A stretch of 64,000 nt of DNA from an uncultured Streptococcus sp. (lineage in GTDB: Bacteria; Bacillota; Bacilli; Lactobacillales; Streptococcaceae): the NCBI GenBank assembly GCA_945864085.1, contig CAMBAD010000001.1, positions 25,472-89,471 on the forward strand, given 5' to 3'. Every line of letters starts with the position of its first letter. Position 1 is the first letter of the stretch. The position numbers and the translations under genes are program-made. Positions 30,269 to 40,193 of the stretch are shown here, piece by piece. The notes beneath the pieces are model-generated. The model was not told the DNA's origin, ran no database searches, and worked only from the letters and a program-made list of their open reading frames with translations.

Positions 30269-31004
30269 GAATATCGTCCTCGAAATCAAGAATTTAAAAA
30301 AATCTTTCGGACAAAACCAAGTCCTAAAGGACATCTCAGTTACCGTTGAAAAAGGAGAGGTCATTTCCATCATCGGCTCATCAGGCTCTGGAAAATCAAC
30401 CTTCCTACGCTCTATCAACCTCTTAGAAACTCCTACAGAGGGACAAATCCTTTACCACGGCCAAGATGTCTTAGCCAAAGGCTACAATCTCACTGCCTAT
30501 CGCGAAAAGCTGGGCATGGTCTTCCAGTCCTTCAACCTCTTTAACAATCTCAATGTCTTGGAAAATGCGATTGTGGCACAAACTACCGTCCTCAAACGCG
30601 ACCGAGCAGAAGCTGAGAAAATTGCCAAAGAAAACCTCAACCGCGTTGGTATGACGGAACAGTATTGGACTGCTAAGCCGAGCCAACTTTCCGGAGGACA
30701 AAAGCAACGGGTCGCCATTGCTCGCGCCCTATCTGTCAATCCAGAAGTCATCCTCTTTGATGAACCAACTTCTGCCCTAGATCCTGAAATGGTTGGCGAA
30801 GTGTTAAAAACAATGAAAGACTTGGCAAAATCTGGCCTAACCATGCTCATTGTCACACATGAGATGGAATTTGCCCGCGATGTCTCTGACCGTGTTATCT
30901 TCATGGACAAAGGCCTTATCGCCGAAGAAGGAAGTCCTCAACAAATTTTCGAGGATCCCCAAGAAGAACGCACACGCACCTTCCTCCAACGTTTCCTCGG
31001 ATAA
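30261..31004 (+). CDS. glnQ: Amino acid ABC transporter ATPase (GlnQ type)
   Basis: 247 residues from the ATG at 30261, which follows GGAGGTGC. Walker [11 protein letters not shown]-loop MVFQSFNLF, signature [15 protein letters not shown], Walker [15 protein letters not shown]-loop IVTHEMEFA. Powers the adjacent fused permease. An in-frame start 66 bases upstream lies wholly within glnP and is unlikely. Confidence 0.95.
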   Translation: MTKNIVLEIKNLKKSFGQNQVLKDISVTVEKGEVISIIGSSGSGKSTFLRSINLLETPTEGQILYHGQDVLAKGYNLTAYREKLGMVFQSFNLFNNLNVLENAIVAQTTVLKRDRAEAEKIAKENLNRVGMTEQYWTAKPSQLSGGQKQRVAIARALSVNPEVILFDEPTSALDPEMVGEVLKTMKDLAKSGLTMLIVTHEMEFARDVSDRVIFMDKGLIAEEGSPQQIFEDPQEERTRTFLQRFLG

Positions 31005-31136
31005 TTCCCTGCTCAATGCAAATCCTTCCTAGGCAGCAAGCTGTCAGACCCTACTGAAGTTTGATACCGCCCATACAGCAACTATTGATTGTCCTTCTCT
31101 CCCTACCAATAAAGAGAATGTCACACAAATATAATA

Positions 31137-31180
31137 AGCCTAGCAATCTGTTCCAAAGACCTGACTGCTGGGCTTTTTTT
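31137..31180 (+). terminator. Terminator after glnQ
   Basis: Stem AGCCTAGCA/TGCTGGGCT (one G-U) followed by T7. Confidence 0.85.
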
Positions 31181-31218
31181 ATACTGTAGCGCTAAGAAAA
31201 AGACCTTGTGGCAAAACA

Positions 31219-31245
31219 AAAAAGAGTTCACAACGAACTCTTTTT
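31219..31245. terminator. Bidirectional terminator
   Basis: 11-bp stem AAAAAGAGTTC/GAACTCTTTTT with a 5-base loop. It lies 24 bases past the stop of the small minus-strand gene and also backs up the glnQ terminator. Confidence 0.85.
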
Positions 31246-31268
31246 GCTAATTCAACAAGAAGTTGCGA

Positions 31269-31478
31269 TTAGTTTTCAAATTTCTTATGATTTTTGTCGT
31301 AAAAATCAATCAAACCCAATGCAGTCGCAAATGAGATGTTATCGATTTTAGCGCGGCCTTGCGCAAGAGCAATAACTGACATTTCACGAGCATTTGTCTC
31401 TTTACTGATACGGTAACCAGTGATTTTCTTTTCACGGACCCAATTTACCACTGCGGCAACTTTTTCGTAACTGGTCAT
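31269..31478 (-). CDS. Small conserved protein with helix-turn-helix-like sequence
   Basis: 69 residues, not matched to a named family. VAAVVNWVREKKITGYRISKETNARE followed by LAQGRAKIDNISFATALGLIDFY reads like a short HTH domain of the Cro/CI type (a GYRISKETN turn), which would make it a DNA-binding regulator; this is inference. It is monocistronic, with an excellent promoter, GGGG-type ribosome site and its own terminator, so likely well expressed. Confidence 0.7.
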   Translation of the reverse strand: MTSYEKVAAVVNWVREKKITGYRISKETNAREMSVIALAQGRAKIDNISFATALGLIDFYDKNHKKFEN

Positions 31479-31511
31479 GAGAAGCCCCTTTCTATTTTAT
31501 TCGTGCAACTA

Positions 31512-31541
31512 AGTATAATATGGAATAGCACATTTTGTCAA
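31512..31541 (-). promoter_or_regulatory. Strong promoter for the small HTH-like gene
   Basis: Minus strand: TTGACA (-35, 6/6), 18-base spacer, TATACT (-10), with AAAGGGG before the ATG. Confidence 0.82.
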
Positions 31542-31566
31542 GTAAATTGTTCGGTTTTTGCTAAAT

Positions 31567-32469
31567 TTACTTAACTTTCAATGCTGACAATATTTGAGTA
31601 CGGATATCCTCGACTCCCTCCGGGTTGCCCGGTAGGAAAATTGTATTATTACCTCCTTGCGCAAAATTATTTAAAGTGTCCAGATATTGGTTAGTCAGTA
31701 AGATAGACATAATCTGCTCTTCTGAGAGGCTGACATTGGATTCTTTCAGCTCGCGGATCGAATCTGCCAATCCATCCACAATGGCCTTCCGCTGTTGCGC
31801 AATACCGACCCCGTGCAGGCGGTCTTTCTCGGCTTCTGCTTCGGCCGCTGTTACAATCTTAATCTTGTCAGCTTCTGCCAATTCCTGGGCTGCTACCCGT
31901 TTCCGTTGGGCAGCGTTGATTTCGTTCATTGATTGCTTGACCTCGGCATCTGGTTCTACCTTGGTAATCAAGGTTTTAACAATGACATAACCGTAGGTCG
32001 ACATTTCTTCTGCCACCTGCTTTTGCACCTCAAGGGCAATTTCATCCTTTTTCTCAAACAATTCATCCAAGGTCAATTTGGGAACTGATGAACGCAGGGC
32101 GTCTTCGATATAGGATTTTATCTGAGCTTCTGGGTGCATGAGTTTGTAGTAGGCATCAGTGACATTTTGCTCATTTACCCGATACTGGGTGGCAACATTC
32201 ATGGTAACAAAGACGTTATCCTGCGTTTTTGTTTCCACGATAATTTCGCTTTGGAGCATACGGAGTTGAATCCGCGCAGCGATGACATCAACTCCAAAAG
32301 GAATTTTAAAATTGATACCTGAAGCAGATGTCTTCTGATAACGACCAAAGCGCTCGATAATAGCTACTGTCTGCTGCTTGACCACATAGAGGCCTGAGAC
32401 AATCAAAATCAAAGCGATAAATACAAAGAACAAGAAACCGCCGATAAAAATAAATGGACCAAGTACCAT
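31567..32469 (-). CDS. SPFH/Band 7 domain protein (stomatin-like)
   Basis: 300 residues: one N-terminal membrane helix (about 5-28), an SPFH domain (IIERFGRYQKTSASGINFKIPFG; about 30-190), then a long Ala/Glu coiled coil (AEADKIKIVTAAEAEAEKDR). Such proteins assemble membrane microdomain scaffolds and often modulate proteases. No NfeD partner is adjacent. It starts nine bases after ilvA behind AGGAGG, so the two are probably cotranscribed, although no functional link is known. Confidence 0.92.
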   Translation of the reverse strand: MVLGPFIFIGGFLFFVFIALILIVSGLYVVKQQTVAIIERFGRYQKTSASGINFKIPFGVDVIAARIQLRMLQSEIIVETKTQDNVFVTMNVATQYRVNEQNVTDAYYKLMHPEAQIKSYIEDALRSSVPKLTLDELFEKKDEIALEVQKQVAEEMSTYGYVIVKTLITKVEPDAEVKQSMNEINAAQRKRVAAQELAEADKIKIVTAAEAEAEKDRLHGVGIAQQRKAIVDGLADSIRELKESNVSLSEEQIMSILLTNQYLDTLNNFAQGGNNTIFLPGNPEGVEDIRTQILSALKVK

Positions 32470-32478
32470 AATTTCCTC

Positions 32479-33729
32479 CTAAACGAGCATTTTATAAAGA
32501 GAATCATTCTCATGCAAATTGATATATTGCGGATCAAAGCCTTCTAAGCGGCTGATAAAATCAGCGTAGTCATGCTTATCACCAAGGGCAATCCCGATCA
32601 ATACCGGACCAGTCCCCTTATTGGCACGTTTGATATACTCAAATCGAGTAATATCATCGTTTGGCCCCAAAATATGGTTTACAAACTCGCGTAAGGCACC
32701 CGGTCTTTGAGGGAAATTGACAACGAAATAATGCTTGACCCCTTCATAAATAAGGGCACGTTCTTCCATTTCAGGCATGCGGTTAATATCATTATTGCCT
32801 CCTGAAATGATACAGCAGATGGTCTGCCCCTTGATTTGGTCTTTCAAGACTTCGAGGGCTGCTATGGCTGCTGCTCCAGCTGGTTCTGCAACGACTCCTA
32901 ATTTAGAATATAGGTCCAAGATTGTCTCTGAAATCCAGCCTTCATCCACCCCGATCAGTTGATCAACATATTTTCGGGCAACTTCATAGGTGGATTTGCC
33001 GACTTTTTGGACCGCTATCCCATCTGCAAACTTATCAATTTCAGGTAATTTCACAGGACGGCCTTTGTCAAAAGCAGCCTTCATAGAGCGGGCTCCGCTG
33101 GCCTCCACTCCAACGATTTTCACTTCTGGTGCCTGGTCTTTAAAATAAGCAGACACTCCTGCAATGAGACCGCCACCACCGACTGGAACCAACAACTGAT
33201 CAAAACTGATGGATTGTTCCTGGGCCTCATCTAAAATTTCATAGGCGACTGTTCCCTGGCCAGCTTGAACATTGGCGTCATCAAAGGGGTCAATAAATAC
33301 TTTTCCTGTTTCCTGAGTGAAGGCTTGGGCAGCACTTGCGGATTCATCAAAGGTATCTCCAACCAAGCGTATCGTCACATAGTCACCGCCAAAAAATTTG
33401 ACCTGACTAATCTTTTGTTGCGGTGTTGTGATGGGCATAAAGATGGTGGCAGGAATCTGCATTTCTTGACAGGTATAGGCTACACCTTGGGCATGGTTGC
33501 CCGCCGAGGCGCAGACTACTCCGCGTTCTTTTGCCTCTTCTGGTAGCTGGGAGATAGCATAATAAGCCCCCCGTATTTTAAAGGAACGCACCCGCTGTTC
33601 ATTTTCCCTTTTTAGATAGATGTTCGCCCCATAACGCTCAGATAGATAGCGATTATAGTCTAGGGGGGTGCGAACAACAACATCTTTCAGAACAGAATAT
33701 GCCTGCTCTACATTTCTTGCTGAAATCAT
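32479..33729 (-). CDS. ilvA: Threonine dehydratase (biosynthetic) IlvA
   Basis: 416 residues. The PLP lysine is in RVRSFKIRGAYYA; the phosphate loop is GGGGLIAGV. A C-terminal ACT-like regulatory domain (about 335-416) is present in the shorter single form common in Firmicutes. It converts threonine to 2-oxobutanoate, the first step of isoleucine synthesis. It follows ilvC on the same strand, but after a terminator, a mobile element and a 358-base gap. Confidence 0.94.
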   Translation of the reverse strand: MISARNVEQAYSVLKDVVVRTPLDYNRYLSERYGANIYLKRENEQRVRSFKIRGAYYAISQLPEEAKERGVVCASAGNHAQGVAYTCQEMQIPATIFMPITTPQQKISQVKFFGGDYVTIRLVGDTFDESASAAQAFTQETGKVFIDPFDDANVQAGQGTVAYEILDEAQEQSISFDQLLVPVGGGGLIAGVSAYFKDQAPEVKIVGVEASGARSMKAAFDKGRPVKLPEIDKFADGIAVQKVGKSTYEVARKYVDQLIGVDEGWISETILDLYSKLGVVAEPAGAAAIAALEVLKDQIKGQTICCIISGGNNDINRMPEMEERALIYEGVKHYFVVNFPQRPGALREFVNHILGPNDDITRFEYIKRANKGTGPVLIGIALGDKHDYADFISRLEGFDPQYINLHENDSLYKMLV

Positions 33730-33902
33730 ATTGCACTTTTTTCTTTCTATTTATATCTATTGTATCAATTTTACAGCGATTAACATAGTATTTATACTTA
33801 AAATCCCTAATTTTCTTCTATTCTCTGCAGATGGCACAAAAGAGGACTGCCAGATTAAAGGCATTCTTGAACTCTCATCCACGTCATTCAAGCGATACCT
33901 GA

Positions 33903-34008
33903 TATAGTCTTTTAGTTTACTTTTAGTACTAGGCAACGAGCTGCAGGCAGTACTGGAGTACGGCAAAGCGAGTTAACGAAGTAATAAAAGAAAAACTAAA
34001 CGACTATA
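33903..34008 (-). mobile_element. 106-bp MITE-like element, copy 2
   Basis: Inverted copy of the element at 2414-2519, 105 of 106 bases identical (the one difference is the fifth base). Ends TATAGTC/GACTATA with extra TA outside on the right, fitting TA target duplication. It lies between the ilvC terminator and ilvA. Near identity implies recent movement or gene conversion. Confidence 0.82.
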
Positions 34009-34023
34009 TAGGGTCCAATAAGA

Positions 34024-34048
34024 GAGCCTAGACGTTATGCCCAGGCTC
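34024..34048 (-). terminator. Terminator after ilvC
   Basis: Stem GAGCCTGG/CTAGGCTC with one G-U, followed by TCTTATT on the minus strand, 39 bases past the ilvC stop. Confidence 0.65.
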
Positions 34049-34087
34049 GAATCCTTCTTCTGTCTGTAAAACTGCAAGGTGGAAAAT

Positions 34088-35137
<1,050 letters not shown>

Positions 35138-35151
35138 CTATCAATGAGAGA

Positions 35152-35628
35152 CTAATCTCTGCTGAAACCAGTTGCCCCTGTCCGTGCGATATTTTTAATC
35201 CCGTAGGGTTGAATCACGCGTAGAAGGGCATCAATTTTGTCTCCATCACCAGTCATTTGAATCGTGATGGAGTGCGGCGCAACATCAACGACGCTGGCAC
35301 GGAAGGGTTGGATAATGGCTAAAATTTCCGCTCGCTTGGTTGGCGGGGCCACTATTTTAACCAGAAGCACCTCACGCTCAAGGTGGGGAATGTCTGTAAT
35401 ATCGCGAACGCGAACCACATCAATCAAGCGGTTGAGTTGCTTGATGATTTGCTCAACTTCATCCATCGTTGTCACATCGACAATGACGGTTACCCGTGAA
35501 ATTCCTTCCAATTCAGTCGGGCCTACGGAGATAGACTCGATATTGATTTGGCGACGGGACATGACACCTGTAAAGCGGTTGAGGACGCCTGAAGAATTTC
35601 GTAATTTTGCTGTTAACATTCTACGCAT
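35152..35628 (-). CDS. ilvN: Acetolactate synthase regulatory subunit IlvN
   Basis: 158 residues with an N-terminal ACT domain (LTAKLRNSSGVLNRFTGVMS) that binds valine, plus a C-terminal domain that activates IlvB. It overlaps ilvB by eight bases. Confidence 0.95.
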   Translation of the reverse strand: MRRMLTAKLRNSSGVLNRFTGVMSRRQINIESISVGPTELEGISRVTVIVDVTTMDEVEQIIKQLNRLIDVVRVRDITDIPHLEREVLLVKIVAPPTKRAEILAIIQPFRASVVDVAPHSITIQMTGDGDKIDALLRVIQPYGIKNIARTGATGFSRD

Positions 35629-37324
35629 TGAACTTCACCCCCAACATTTCTGCATTGCTCTTGCCAGCTGGCACCATTGGTTGAACGTGTTCTGCTTTTG
35701 AAATATGAACCTCAATCAGCATCGGTTTGTCCTCCAAGATGACCTTCATATCCTCTGCTAGGGTTGCTGGATTGTCAAAGCTATAATGGGCAATTCCATA
35801 GGCTTCTGCTAGAAGCTGGAAGTTTGGCTCCGCATCAAAGACTGACTGACTGCGGCGTTTTTCATAAAAGGATTCCTGCCATTGGCGTACCATTCCTAGG
35901 GAATGATTGTTAATCAAGACAACCTTGATTGGTACTCCGTAACCATTCAGAATAGCCAATTCTTGGTTGGTCATCTGGAAACCGCCATCGCCAACAAAGA
36001 CAATGACTTCCTTATCTGGATTCGCCAATTTCGCCCCAATCGCTGCTGGAATACCAAAGCCCATGGTTCCCATACCGCCAGAGGTGACAAGCTGACGAGC
36101 ATGTTTGTAGGGGTAAAATTGAGCTGTCCACATCTGGTGCTGACCAACATCTGTCACAACGATGGCATCTCCATCTGTCAGTTTTCCAATCAATTCTATG
36201 GCTGCCTGAGGTTTGATAAAGTTTGGATCCTCTTCATACCAGAAGGGTGCACGGCGTTTATTTTCCAAAACCTGTGCTGTCCAATCCGCATAATGGGTGT
36301 CAACCTTGTCCAACTTCAGCAGGGCTTCCAAGCTGGCCTTGGCATCACCGACAACAGGAATAGCTGTCTTAACCACCTTTCCAATTTCTGCCGGATCAAT
36401 GTCAACATGGGCAACAGTGGCATGCGGTGCATAGGTTGTTGGATTTCCTGTCAACCGATCGTCGAAACGGGCACCGATATTGATGATATAATCAGCCTGA
36501 TCCATAGCCATGTTGGCTGCGTAAGAACCGTGCATACCGCCCATACCCAGCGCTAATTCATGCTCAATAGGCATGGCTCCCAACCCCAGAAGGGTCGATA
36601 CAACAGGAAGGCGATACCGTTCTGCAAAGGCAATCAATTCTTGATTGGCATCTGCATAGTTTACTCCTCCTCCTGCTAAAAGGACAGGTTGTTTGGCCTG
36701 AGACAGCTGTTGGAGGATTTTCTTTACCTGAAGTCCATTTGGTTCAACTGTCGGCTGATAACTCGGCAGATGAACGGATGGGTCATAGTAGAAGTCAACT
36801 TGCTGCTCCTGAATATCCTTAGGAACATCGATAACTACGGGACCTGGTCGACCTGTTGTCGCAATATGGATTGCTTCCGTAATCACCCGAGGAATGTCGG
36901 CAGTGTCTCGAATCTGATAATTATATTTAGTAATCGGCATGGTCATGCCCAGAACATCCGCCTCTTGAAAGGCGTCCTTACCGATACCGCGTGTCGCCAC
37001 CTGACCTGTAAAGACTAGGAGTGGCACACTATCTCCCATCGCATCCGCAATCCCTGTGATGGCATTGGTGGCCCCAGGACCTGATGTAACCAAGGCGACA
37101 CCAATCTTACCAGACGATTTTGCATATCCTTCTGCTTCATGGACAGCCCCTTGCTCATGACGAGCCAAAATATGATGAATCCCTTCAAATTGGTAAATAG
37201 CATCATATAACGGCAATACTGCCCCACCAGGATAGCCAAAAATAGTATCGATACCTAATTGATACAAGGTATCTAAAATGAGAAATGAACCTGAACGCGG
37301 TTGTTCTAGTGAAATTTCTTGCAC
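35621..37324 (-). CDS. ilvB: Acetolactate synthase catalytic subunit IlvB
   Basis: 567 residues, ThDP-dependent. The N-terminal segment FGYPGGAVLPLYDAIYQ contains the start of the cofactor site and HEQGAVHEAEGYAKSSGK the catalytic glutamate. The ThDP/Mg motif is VGDGGFQMTNQELAI with NN 30 residues on. It condenses pyruvate with pyruvate or 2-oxobutanoate. The start is GTG behind GGGGGAAGG. Confidence 0.96.
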   Translation of the reverse strand: MQEISLEQPRSGSFLILDTLYQLGIDTIFGYPGGAVLPLYDAIYQFEGIHHILARHEQGAVHEAEGYAKSSGKIGVALVTSGPGATNAITGIADAMGDSVPLLVFTGQVATRGIGKDAFQEADVLGMTMPITKYNYQIRDTADIPRVITEAIHIATTGRPGPVVIDVPKDIQEQQVDFYYDPSVHLPSYQPTVEPNGLQVKKILQQLSQAKQPVLLAGGGVNYADANQELIAFAERYRLPVVSTLLGLGAMPIEHELALGMGGMHGSYAANMAMDQADYIINIGARFDDRLTGNPTTYAPHATVAHVDIDPAEIGKVVKTAIPVVGDAKASLEALLKLDKVDTHYADWTAQVLENKRRAPFWYEEDPNFIKPQAAIELIGKLTDGDAIVVTDVGQHQMWTAQFYPYKHARQLVTSGGMGTMGFGIPAAIGAKLANPDKEVIVFVGDGGFQMTNQELAILNGYGVPIKVVLINNHSLGMVRQWQESFYEKRRSQSVFDAEPNFQLLAEAYGIAHYSFDNPATLAEDMKVILEDKPMLIEVHISKAEHVQPMVPAGKSNAEMLGVKFNA

Positions 37325-37361
37325 GAACCTTCCCCCTCTCGTTTCTATCTTTTTACTATTG

Positions 37362-37391
37362 ATTATAACATGATAGACTACTGTCTTTCAA
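37362..37391 (-). promoter_or_regulatory. Proximal promoter of ilvBNC
   Basis: Minus strand: TTGAAA (-35), 18 bases, TATAAT (-10), 38 bases from the ilvB start. Confidence 0.7.
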
Positions 37392-37494
37392 CTTGATTTC
37401 TTCTAAGCCTCTCTATTTCCAAACATTACCCTGGATAGCCAGCAGAAAATCCGTTAAAAGCCTTTAAACCGACTAGCTCGCTAGTGTATCTTCT

Positions 37495-37539
37495 ATCATA
37501 CCACATCACAAAATAAAGTCAATAAATTTTCTGAAAATT
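37495..37539 (-). promoter_or_regulatory. Distal ilvBNC promoter with exact CodY box
   Basis: Minus strand: TTGACT (-35, 37522-37517), 16 bases, TATGAT (-10, 37500-37495). Two bases upstream of the -35 lies AATTTTCAGAAAATT (37539-37525), a 15/15 match to the CodY consensus. CodY with branched-chain amino acids represses these genes in related bacteria. Confidence 0.82.
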
Positions 37540-37579
37540 CCTACTTTTCTCCTATTTCCTGCCTTTCCCCCGAACATTC

Positions 37580-37596
37580 CTTAACTCAAACTTAAG
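37580..37596 (+). promoter_or_regulatory. Possible CiaR-type direct repeat
   Basis: CTTAAC-N5-CTTAAG, close to the CiaR box (NTTAAG-N5-WTTAAG) of streptococci. It lies 49 bases upstream of a TATAGT -10 for the glycosyltransferase gene. Two positions deviate, so support is modest. Confidence 0.35.
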
Positions 37597-37685
37597 CAAA
37601 AATGAGGAAACTCCTTGTTTTAGCTTGGTTTTAGGAAACTTGCTTATAGTGTGTTTATCAAGAAAATTGAATGCGAGGTAATCCT

Positions 37686-38738
37686 ATGTACTATGTTGTC
37701 ATACCAGCCTATCAACCAGATGAAAAACTAATCCAACTCTTGATTGTGATGAAAAACCGATTGAATTGTCAGATTATTGTCGTTGATGATGGGAGTACGG
37801 GGCCATCCAAGGACATTATCCAAGACGCAAAAGCCTATGCAACAGTCCTCCACCATGAACAAAACAAGGGGAAGGGCCAGGCTCTCCGAACAGCCTTTCG
37901 TTATATAGAAGAACTGAACAACAGTGCCGTTGTCGTGACCACTGATGCCGATGGGCAACATGCCGTTATTGACATTGACCGGGTTGCACGCGCAGCCATG
38001 AATTTGCCCAACCAGCTTATTCTCGGTGTCCGCCAATTTACTACGGACATTCCCTTCCGTAGCCGCTTTGGCAACAAGCTGACTCGTCTTCTTTTCAAAG
38101 TGCAAACAGGAGTGGCTGTCAGCGATACACAGACAGGTCTCCGCGGCTTCCAGACTGACATGATTCCGTTTATGCTGAGTATCGAGGGTGATCGTTACGA
38201 ATATGAGATGAACATGCTGACCATGGCCAGCAAGCGCTACAAGATTGCGGAGGTACCCATCCAGACCATCTATATCGATGACAATGCAAGTTCCCACTTT
38301 CGCCCCATCCAAGATGGCCTGATGATTTACAAAAACCTCTTCAAATTTGCCCTGGCATCCTTCGGAGGCTTTCTGGTAGATTACGGTGTTTATGCCATCA
38401 TGTTGGCCATACTCTCACCCGTCCCTACTGCTGTCCGCTTGATTCTGGCCAATACCATCGCACGGATTTCCAGTGCTATCTGTAACTTCTCCCTCAATAA
38501 AAAGTTGGTCTTCCGAAACCAGGATAGCCTTCAAACTACAGGGGCTGCTTACTTCACCTTGGCCTTGGCACTCTTTGGCTGTGATACAGCCCTACTCTAT
38601 ATTTTCCATCAACTACTCGGCATGAACCTGTATCTGGTTAAAATTGTCGTTGGTATCCTACTTTTCTTCGCTTCATGGATTGTTCAGAAGAAAGTCATCT
38701 TTAAAGAAAGGAGCTCATTTTCCCATGAAATGGCTTAA
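37686..38738 (+). CDS. Family 2 glycosyltransferase fused to a GtrA-like membrane domain
   Basis: 350 residues from the ATG at 37686, preceded by GAGGT. The GT-A domain (about 1-215) shows VVIPAYQPDEKL, VVDDGS and TTDADGQH (a DXD-type metal site). The C-terminal part (about 225-350) has four hydrophobic helices of the GtrA/DPMS-like family. Such enzymes load a sugar on undecaprenyl phosphate and help it across the membrane to decorate wall polymers. It overlaps the next gene by 14 bases. Confidence 0.88.
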   Translation: MYYVVIPAYQPDEKLIQLLIVMKNRLNCQIIVVDDGSTGPSKDIIQDAKAYATVLHHEQNKGKGQALRTAFRYIEELNNSAVVVTTDADGQHAVIDIDRVARAAMNLPNQLILGVRQFTTDIPFRSRFGNKLTRLLFKVQTGVAVSDTQTGLRGFQTDMIPFMLSIEGDRYEYEMNMLTMASKRYKIAEVPIQTIYIDDNASSHFRPIQDGLMIYKNLFKFALASFGGFLVDYGVYAIMLAILSPVPTAVRLILANTIARISSAICNFSLNKKLVFRNQDSLQTTGAAYFTLALALFGCDTALLYIFHQLLGMNLYLVKIVVGILLFFASWIVQKKVIFKERSSFSHEMA

Positions 38739-39660
38739 AAAACCCTTTGCTTACGCTTCCCTATTCGGCATGCTTCTAACAAGCGGCTTCACTTATTCCC
38801 TCCTCAAAACCTTCGTCATCTCCGAGGCTATCACAACGGTTGAATCCGCTACGGCGGCGACTACGACGACCAGCTCAAGCACGGAATCCAGCAGTACCGT
38901 TGCCACTACCGCGACCAATGTGACGACCACAGATACATCCTATTCAGATGACAATATCCAGATTACCCTGGAAACCATTACAACCAATAACACCACGGTC
39001 TATATTGCCGATGTGCAGGTCAGCTCAGCAGAATACCTGAAAACAGCTCTGGCCCAAAATACCTACGGTACCAATGTCACCGCTAAAACATCTGAAACCG
39101 CAGCGGCCAACAATGCCATCCTGGCGGTCAACGGAGACTACTACGGGGCAAACTCAACAGGTTATGTCATTAAAAACGGAGTTCTCTACCGCGATACTGT
39201 CCGTGACAATGCTTCCTACGGCGACTTGGCCATCTATGCAGATGGATCCTTTGAAGTCATTTATGAAAATGAAATAAGTGCCCAGGAATTGATTGACAAT
39301 GGCGTTGTCAACCTGCTTGCCTTCGGTCCGACCTTGGTGGAAAATGGCGAAATCGTTGTTGATACCAGCACAGAAGTGGGCCGTGCCATGTCTTCAAATC
39401 CACGAACAGCCATCGGTATTATTGACGAAAACCACTACATCATCGTTGTATCAGACGGACGGACAGATGAAAGTGAAGGTTTGACCCTCTATCAACTGGC
39501 CGAGGTCATGAAACAATACGGAGCAACAACAGCCTACAACCTTGATGGCGGTGGTTCTTCAACCCTCTACTTCAACGGTCAAGTCATCAACAATCCTACT
39601 ACAAACGGAAACACTATCTCAGAAAGGGCGGTGAGCGATATTGTCTACATCGGTTACTAA
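38725..39660 (+). CDS. Secreted phosphodiester glycosidase (NAGPA domain) protein
   Basis: 311 residues from the ATG at 38725 behind AAAGGAG. An N-terminal membrane anchor or signal (about 8-30), then a Ser/Thr-rich linker (about 35-75, with runs of T and S), then a NAGPA domain: AILAVNGDYYG, LLAFGPTLVENGE, NPRTAIGI and YNLDGGGSSTLYF. This fold cleaves sugar phosphodiesters (the human uncovering enzyme, Bacillus YngK-like wall enzymes). It probably acts on a glycosylated wall polymer outside the cell. Confidence 0.88.
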   Translation: MKWLKKPFAYASLFGMLLTSGFTYSLLKTFVISEAITTVESATAATTTTSSSTESSSTVATTATNVTTTDTSYSDDNIQITLETITTNNTTVYIADVQVSSAEYLKTALAQNTYGTNVTAKTSETAAANNAILAVNGDYYGANSTGYVIKNGVLYRDTVRDNASYGDLAIYADGSFEVIYENEISAQELIDNGVVNLLAFGPTLVENGEIVVDTSTEVGRAMSSNPRTAIGIIDENHYIIVVSDGRTDESEGLTLYQLAEVMKQYGATTAYNLDGGGSSTLYFNGQVINNPTTNGNTISERAVSDIVYIGY

Positions 39661-40069
39661 TTCAACTACACGGCTTCCAAGAACCTTTATCAGTTACTTG
39701 GCCATCACAGCTTTTCTCTTCATCTTCAGTCGTATCTATGAAAGCTTTAGCTACGGTGAGGTCTCTGCCTTTATGCACTACATGTTTTCTGTGCCTTTGA
39801 TTGGAGGAATTTTGTTATTGGGATTCCTACAATTCAAACCAAACCTTTCTCGCCTGACCTATAATTTGTGGAATTCAGGGATAGCTATCGTAACTGCTGG
39901 CTTTCTGCTCCGCGGCATTATCAACCTGTCGGGACGTTCTACCACGCTGGACCAACCATACTGGTACCTAGGGGCATTCTTCCTCGCTCTTGCCCTCATC
40001 AGCCTGCCACTGACAGAGATGAAAAGCGCAAGAGTGACGAGACGAGAGGCAGTTGCAAGACAAGGTTAG
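39641..40069 (+). CDS. Small polytopic membrane protein
   Basis: 142 residues from a TTG at 39641, overlapping the previous gene by 20 bases; GGTGAG lies just upstream. Four hydrophobic segments (about 16-30, 46-63, 80-95, 106-124), the second ending in GGILLLGFLQF, and a basic C-terminal tail. Not recognised. Its tight overlap suggests it works with the glycosyltransferase and the glycosidase. Confidence 0.75.
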   Translation: MSTSVTNSTTRLPRTFISYLAITAFLFIFSRIYESFSYGEVSAFMHYMFSVPLIGGILLLGFLQFKPNLSRLTYNLWNSGIAIVTAGFLLRGIINLSGRSTTLDQPYWYLGAFFLALALISLPLTEMKSARVTRREAVARQG

Positions 40070-40193
40070 GTTAGCTGTTTCCTCTATCCTTCTAAAACAG
40101 CTGAAAATCAACATGCACCTAGAAAACAGAGGCGGTAATAGCACTAAGGTTCATCTCAGTGAGCGGAACAAGAAATGATTTTCACAAAGTATT

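Noticed and set aside
35903-36556. 217-codon plus-strand open frame inside ilvB
   Set aside because: Shadow of the ilvB coding strand; His/Cys-rich nonsense composition and no start signal.
37325-37660. T-box riboswitch before ilvB
   Set aside because: I looked for the conserved T-box sequence and an antiterminator/terminator pair and found neither; a CodY box explains control better.
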